From contig JAGDXK010000007.1 in the NCBI GenBank assembly GCA_023256405.1, positions 4,280 through 19,444 of the forward strand: 15,165 nucleotides of DNA, written 5' to 3'. This DNA comes from Nitrososphaerales archaeon. GTDB taxonomy: Archaea > Thermoproteota > Nitrososphaeria > Conexivisphaerales > UBA164. Below the pieces are notes generated by a model. It did not search any database, was not told the DNA's origin, and saw only the letters and a program-made list of their open reading frames with translations. The position numbers and the translations under genes were made by a program. This document shows positions 13,724 through 15,165 of this stretch, piece after piece (within the stretch, counting starts at the first letter, position 1; the number at the start of each line of letters is the position of its first letter).

Positions 13724-13731
13724 TTATAAAA
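13724..13731 (+). promoter_or_regulatory. TATA box of the methionine synthase gene pair
   Basis: TTATAAAA lies 22 nt before the TTG at 13754, giving a leaderless mRNA that begins with TTG. It shares a 112-bp divergent region with the promoter of the small gene to its left. Confidence 0.55.
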
Positions 13732-13753
13732 CTCCCTAAAGATAGCTTACCTA

Positions 13754-14659
13754 TTGAGCGGGTCCTATTTCTTCGGAATATTTCCAAGATCTGAGAAGCT
13801 GATAGACATTACGAGAAGCAAGGAGGATTACTTTGAGGATCTCAGGAAGGAGGCTGAAACAATAGTCAATTATCAGATAGAGAAGGGCTTCAAGATAATA
13901 AGCGACCCTCAGATGACATGGGAGGACATTTTCAGGCCTATAGCCCTTTCATCGGAAGGCATCAAGGTCAACGGGCTAAACAGGTATTTTGAAACCAACA
14001 CGTTCTACAAGGTACCAGTGATAAGCTCGAAGCCCCGAATAAACGAGGAGAGGCTCAAGCCATTCCTGATGAAAGGCACTAACCTGATCTCCTTGCCAGA
14101 CCCTCTTACTTTTGCGTGCCTTTCTAGGGACGAAAGAGGCTCTGATAGGAAGGCTCTGATACAGGAGCTCGGGGATCTGCTGGCTGAGGCATCGGGCGTC
14201 CTGAGGGATGCAGGCTACAGGTACCTTGTTCTGAGGGGTCCGTCTTATGGGACGTGCGAGCATCTGCAGGTCTCCGATGAAATAAAGGGAGCAATTCGAT
14301 CAATAAAGGACGAGTTCATGGGGAAAGTCGTGTTTCATTTCTACTTCTTCAAATCCATAGACTCGGTTGATTTGATTGTAAGCTCTGGCGTTGACGGGAT
14401 AGGGTTTGATATGTACGTCTATGGGGAAGACGAAATAAGAAAAATATCCACAAAGATGAAGGGTAAGCTCCTGGTTCTTGGAGCTGTGGATGGGACCAAC
14501 ACGAAGATGGAGAGAAAGAATGACATAACTAGGCTTTTAAGCGTCTTCAGAGACTTAAACCCCATGGTCTCGAACAACGTGGACCTTGAATTCCTTCCGC
14601 AGAAGTTCGCCCTTAAAAAGGTCGACCTTTTAGCTGAGCTCTCAGGTGAGATGCCATGA
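13754..14659 (+). CDS. Methionine synthase-like protein, N-terminal-type partner (MetE family)
   Basis: A 301-residue protein of the cobalamin-independent methionine synthase (MetE/UROD-like barrel) family. YFFGIFPRSEKLIDITR (5-21) is the 'GsfPRp' entry motif. IISDPQMTWEDIFRPI (48-63), GLNRYFETNTFYKVPVI (74-90) and PDPLTFA (115-121) follow the family order. Many archaea split the MetE function over two adjacent genes, of which this is the first. It lacks the usual glutamate-rich 'DEPA' strand signature: the matching strand reads YLVLRGPSYGT. A start at TTG 13754 is chosen from the TATA spacing and because the family motif begins within six residues. Its last codons overlap the next gene (ATGA at 14656-14659). 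Archaeal members transfer a methyl group to homocysteine; the methyl donor is not visible here. Confidence 0.8.
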   Translation: MSGSYFFGIFPRSEKLIDITRSKEDYFEDLRKEAETIVNYQIEKGFKIISDPQMTWEDIFRPIALSSEGIKVNGLNRYFETNTFYKVPVISSKPRINEERLKPFLMKGTNLISLPDPLTFACLSRDERGSDRKALIQELGDLLAEASGVLRDAGYRYLVLRGPSYGTCEHLQVSDEIKGAIRSIKDEFMGKVVFHFYFFKSIDSVDLIVSSGVDGIGFDMYVYGEDEIRKISTKMKGKLLVLGAVDGTNTKMERKNDITRLLSVFRDLNPMVSNNVDLEFLPQKFALKKVDLLAELSGEMP

Positions 14660-15165
14660 GCGTCTTCAAAACTCAGGAAATAGGCAGCCTGAAGAAGCCC
14701 TCGTGGCTTCTAGAGTTCCTGAGAACCAGCACCGACGAGGAGGAAAAGAAGCAGGCGCTGGACGAAGCGGCCTTCCTGAACATAAAGATGCTGGAGCACA
14801 TTGGACTGGACTACGTGTACGATGGGGAAGTTAGAAGGGTTGAGATGTACGAGCTGCCTGTTAAGAACATACATGGTTTTGAATTCGTCGGAAGAGTTAG
14901 ATCATGGGACAACAAGTACTACAGAAAGGCGAGGGTCATTGACAGGGTGGAGTACGTCAGGAACTATCACATGGAGGAGTTCCTTTTCGTAAAACAGAAC
15001 GCCGTTAAGATACCCAAGATCCCAGTTACAGGCGCATACACGCTGATGGACTGGTCGTACAACGAGGTTTATAACTCAAGAGAAGATCTTGCGATGGATC
15101 TGGCCAGGAAGATCATAAACAGGTTGCTGAGGGAGCTTCAGGACGCAGGAATGACGGTTGTGCAG
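14656..15165 (+). CDS. Methionine synthase-like protein, catalytic-type partner (partial)
   Basis: The first 170 residues of a protein that runs off the window. The start ATG overlaps the stop of the previous gene by 4 bp and is preceded by GGTGAG (14645-14650), a good ribosome-binding site, so the two are translated together. Visible motifs are QEIGSLKKPSW, DGEVRRVEMYE (equivalent to the GExxRxDMVE segment of MetE), KIPVTGAYTLMDWSY and DLAMDLARKIINRLLRELQDAG. These are the first half of the C-terminal MetE barrel, which binds homocysteine and zinc. The zinc ligands lie beyond the window edge and cannot be checked. Confidence 0.82.
   Translation, partial: MSVFKTQEIGSLKKPSWLLEFLRTSTDEEEKKQALDEAAFLNIKMLEHIGLDYVYDGEVRRVEMYELPVKNIHGFEFVGRVRSWDNKYYRKARVIDRVEYVRNYHMEEFLFVKQNAVKIPKIPVTGAYTLMDWSYNEVYNSREDLAMDLARKIINRLLRELQDAGMTVVQ

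Overview
The window comes from an archaeon, most likely a thermophile of the TACK/Thermoproteota side. The supporting signs are leaderless genes with TATA boxes about 22-27 nt before the start codon, frequent TTG and GTG starts, and an archaeal gene set: TrpRS, a PheRS alpha chain with a long N-terminal region, AMP phosphorylase, the AGOG 8-oxoguanine glycosylase, RadA/KaiC-like ATPases, a crenarchaeal-type TnpB relic and a two-gene methionine synthase. I cannot place it to genus.

Left part (1-3541). The 3' end of a serine hydroxymethyltransferase gene meets a leftward cluster of three genes: two tandem paralogous P-loop ATPases (KaiC/GvpD-like) and a 96-residue protein resembling the NitrOD5/DUF3227 domain. 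Upstream of the cluster is about 360 bp without a protein gene. It holds several TATA-like boxes and, on the minus strand, a candidate C/D-box guide RNA with a promoter at the right distance.

Middle (3542-7676). A solitary Cas6-family RAMP protein has no array or other cas gene in sight. It is followed by trpS, then a decayed TnpB fragment with a preserved omega-RNA-like right end that abuts the pheS promoter, then pheS.

Right part (7673-15165). A leftward block carries AMP phosphorylase, AGOG and a tandem-duplicated SIS-domain protein related to 6-phospho-3-hexuloisomerase. Diverging from AMP phosphorylase is a 705-residue protein that I read as a shortened homologue of the PolD large subunit DP2. 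It keeps the N-terminal signature, the zinc clusters and a C-terminal PCNA-binding peptide, but the acidic residues of the polymerase active site appear to be gone. It converges with a 112-residue protein of unknown function. The window ends with two overlapping methionine synthase-like genes, the second cut by the window edge.

The most notable object is the apparently inactivated DP2 homologue. Next come the Cas6-like orphan, the candidate C/D sRNA, the TnpB/omega-RNA relic next to pheS, and the tandem ATPase cluster. All family assignments are from reading the translated sequence and remembered family motifs; no searches were run.
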